From the NCBI RefSeq assembly GCF_000188035.1, contig NZ_AEUY02000001.1:1-32292 (forward strand): 32,292 nucleotides of DNA, read 5' to 3'. Under the pieces are notes generated by a model. The model was not told the DNA's origin, searched no databases, and worked only from the letters and a program-made list of their open reading frames with translations. Both the position numbers and the translations under genes were made by a program. Of the stretch, positions 31,752 through 32,292 are shown in pieces. The DNA is from Streptococcus pseudoporcinus LQ 940-04 (GTDB lineage: Bacteria > Bacillota > Bacilli > Lactobacillales > Streptococcaceae). Position 1 is the stretch's first letter. The number at the start of each line of letters is the position of its first letter.

Positions 31752-32292
31752 TCAAATATTTAATCTATTTATTTTATAACTTGATTTTAACTTTACCTTA
31801 TCTCTATTTGTTAAATACTCTTCTACATCAAACAAGTTTTTCTTATCATAATCTTCCAACAACTTGTAATTCTTATGCTTTGTAATATCGAATTTATCAG
31901 ACAAGAAAGGTCTTACTCCCCTTAGCTGGTATATACACTTACCGCCATCCATTACAGTTATTTCATCTTGGCTCATAAGTTCCTTCCCAGTCTTTTGATA
32001 ATTTAGACCAAAAGATTTTTGGTTGGATCTTGTTTCTGATGTGTTATATAGGTCTATGGTTTCTTTTCCTAAGGTTTCTGATAATTCTTTTACTGTTGTT
32101 TTTTCTTTTCCTCCTAAAAAGAGTGTAGAGTCGCAGTTACCAACTATTGTATCTGCATGGTCTTTATAAATTGCTTTTAATTGAGATTGTGCTTGCAGAA
32201 TTATACTTGCTGATATTTCTCTTGAACGAATTGTCGCTATTAGTTTCTCAAATTTTGGAATTAAGCCGATGTTTGCAAACTCATCAAGTAGG
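31752..32292 (-). CDS. virD4: VirD4/TraG-family coupling protein, partial (cut by right edge)
   Basis: The frame is open from the right edge to the stop at 31752 and gives the last 179 residues of the coupling ATPase that brings the relaxosome to the channel. It begins within Walker B (LLDEFANIGLIPKF), followed by IATIRSREISASIILQAQSQL, IVGNCDSTLFLGG, the ETRSNQKSFGLNYQKTGK region and GVRPFLSDKFDIT, all typical of Gram-positive VirD4 proteins. The ATG at 31976 is internal and not the start. The small acidic gene follows 18 bases later. A broken copy of the same 3' end lies 300 bases downstream. Confidence 0.95.
   Translation of the reverse strand, partial: LLDEFANIGLIPKFEKLIATIRSREISASIILQAQSQLKAIYKDHADTIVGNCDSTLFLGGKEKTTVKELSETLGKETIDLYNTSETRSNQKSFGLNYQKTGKELMSQDEITVMDGGKCIYQLRGVRPFLSDKFDITKHKNYKLLEDYDKKNLFDVEEYLTNRDKVKLKSSYKINRLNI

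Overview
The window looks like about 28 kb of an integrative and conjugative element (ICE) of the Tn1549/CTn type from a low-GC Gram-positive anaerobe. Clostridia or Tissierellia (Peptoniphilus/Anaerococcus/Finegoldia-like) fit best, judged from AT-rich codon use, strong AGGAGG ribosome-binding sites and the set of transfer proteins; the genus is inference. Every recognised gene lies on the minus strand, so transcription runs from the right edge to the left. Both edges cut through genes.

Transfer module (about 19.3-32.3 kb). The order of transcription is: VirD4 coupling protein (cut by the right edge), a small acidic protein, a cargo insert, a single-stranded DNA-binding protein, Maff2, a VirB6/TrbL-like channel protein, a small membrane-anchored coiled-coil protein, PrgI, VirB4 ATPase, a VirB1-like NlpC/P60 cell-wall hydrolase, DUF4315, a secreted coiled-coil protein with a copper-amine-oxidase-type domain, and a DUF4366 membrane protein. 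Together these would build and power the mating channel. The cargo insert (29.0-31.5 kb) holds a ClbS/DfsB-family gene, an SRPBCC gene broken by one in-frame stop, and a SAP-domain gene. It is flanked on the right by a decayed second copy of the VirD4 3' end.

DNA-processing module (4.3-19.3 kb). An AbiEi/AbiEii toxin-antitoxin pair has its own promoter, palindromic operator and terminator. It is followed by topoisomerase III, a 5'-truncated cytosine methyltransferase fused head-to-tail with the topoisomerase end, a giant ArdC/LPD/N6-methylase/SNF2-helicase protein, and a second SSB-like protein. The giant gene is split by a 2341-nt group II intron (6348-8688) carrying its own reverse transcriptase/maturase. 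Exact removal of the intron rejoins the frame to give a protein of about 2547 residues.

Left module (1-4.0 kb). A Cro/C1-type regulator, an OmpR-type response regulator and a histidine kinase form one operon. After a strong terminator comes a separate promoter carrying four direct repeats spaced exactly 11 bp apart, which drives an ABC-2 exporter (permease, ATPase, second permease cut by the left edge). The layout resembles lantibiotic or antimicrobial-peptide sensing and export systems and is probably ICE cargo.

The strongest points for follow-up are the 4 x 11-bp operator, the intron-split giant helicase, the topB/methyltransferase deletion joint, the VirD4 partial duplication beside the cargo, and a possible leader-peptide/terminator arrangement before the first SSB. 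I saw no relaxase, integrase, att site, tRNA, rRNA or CRISPR array.
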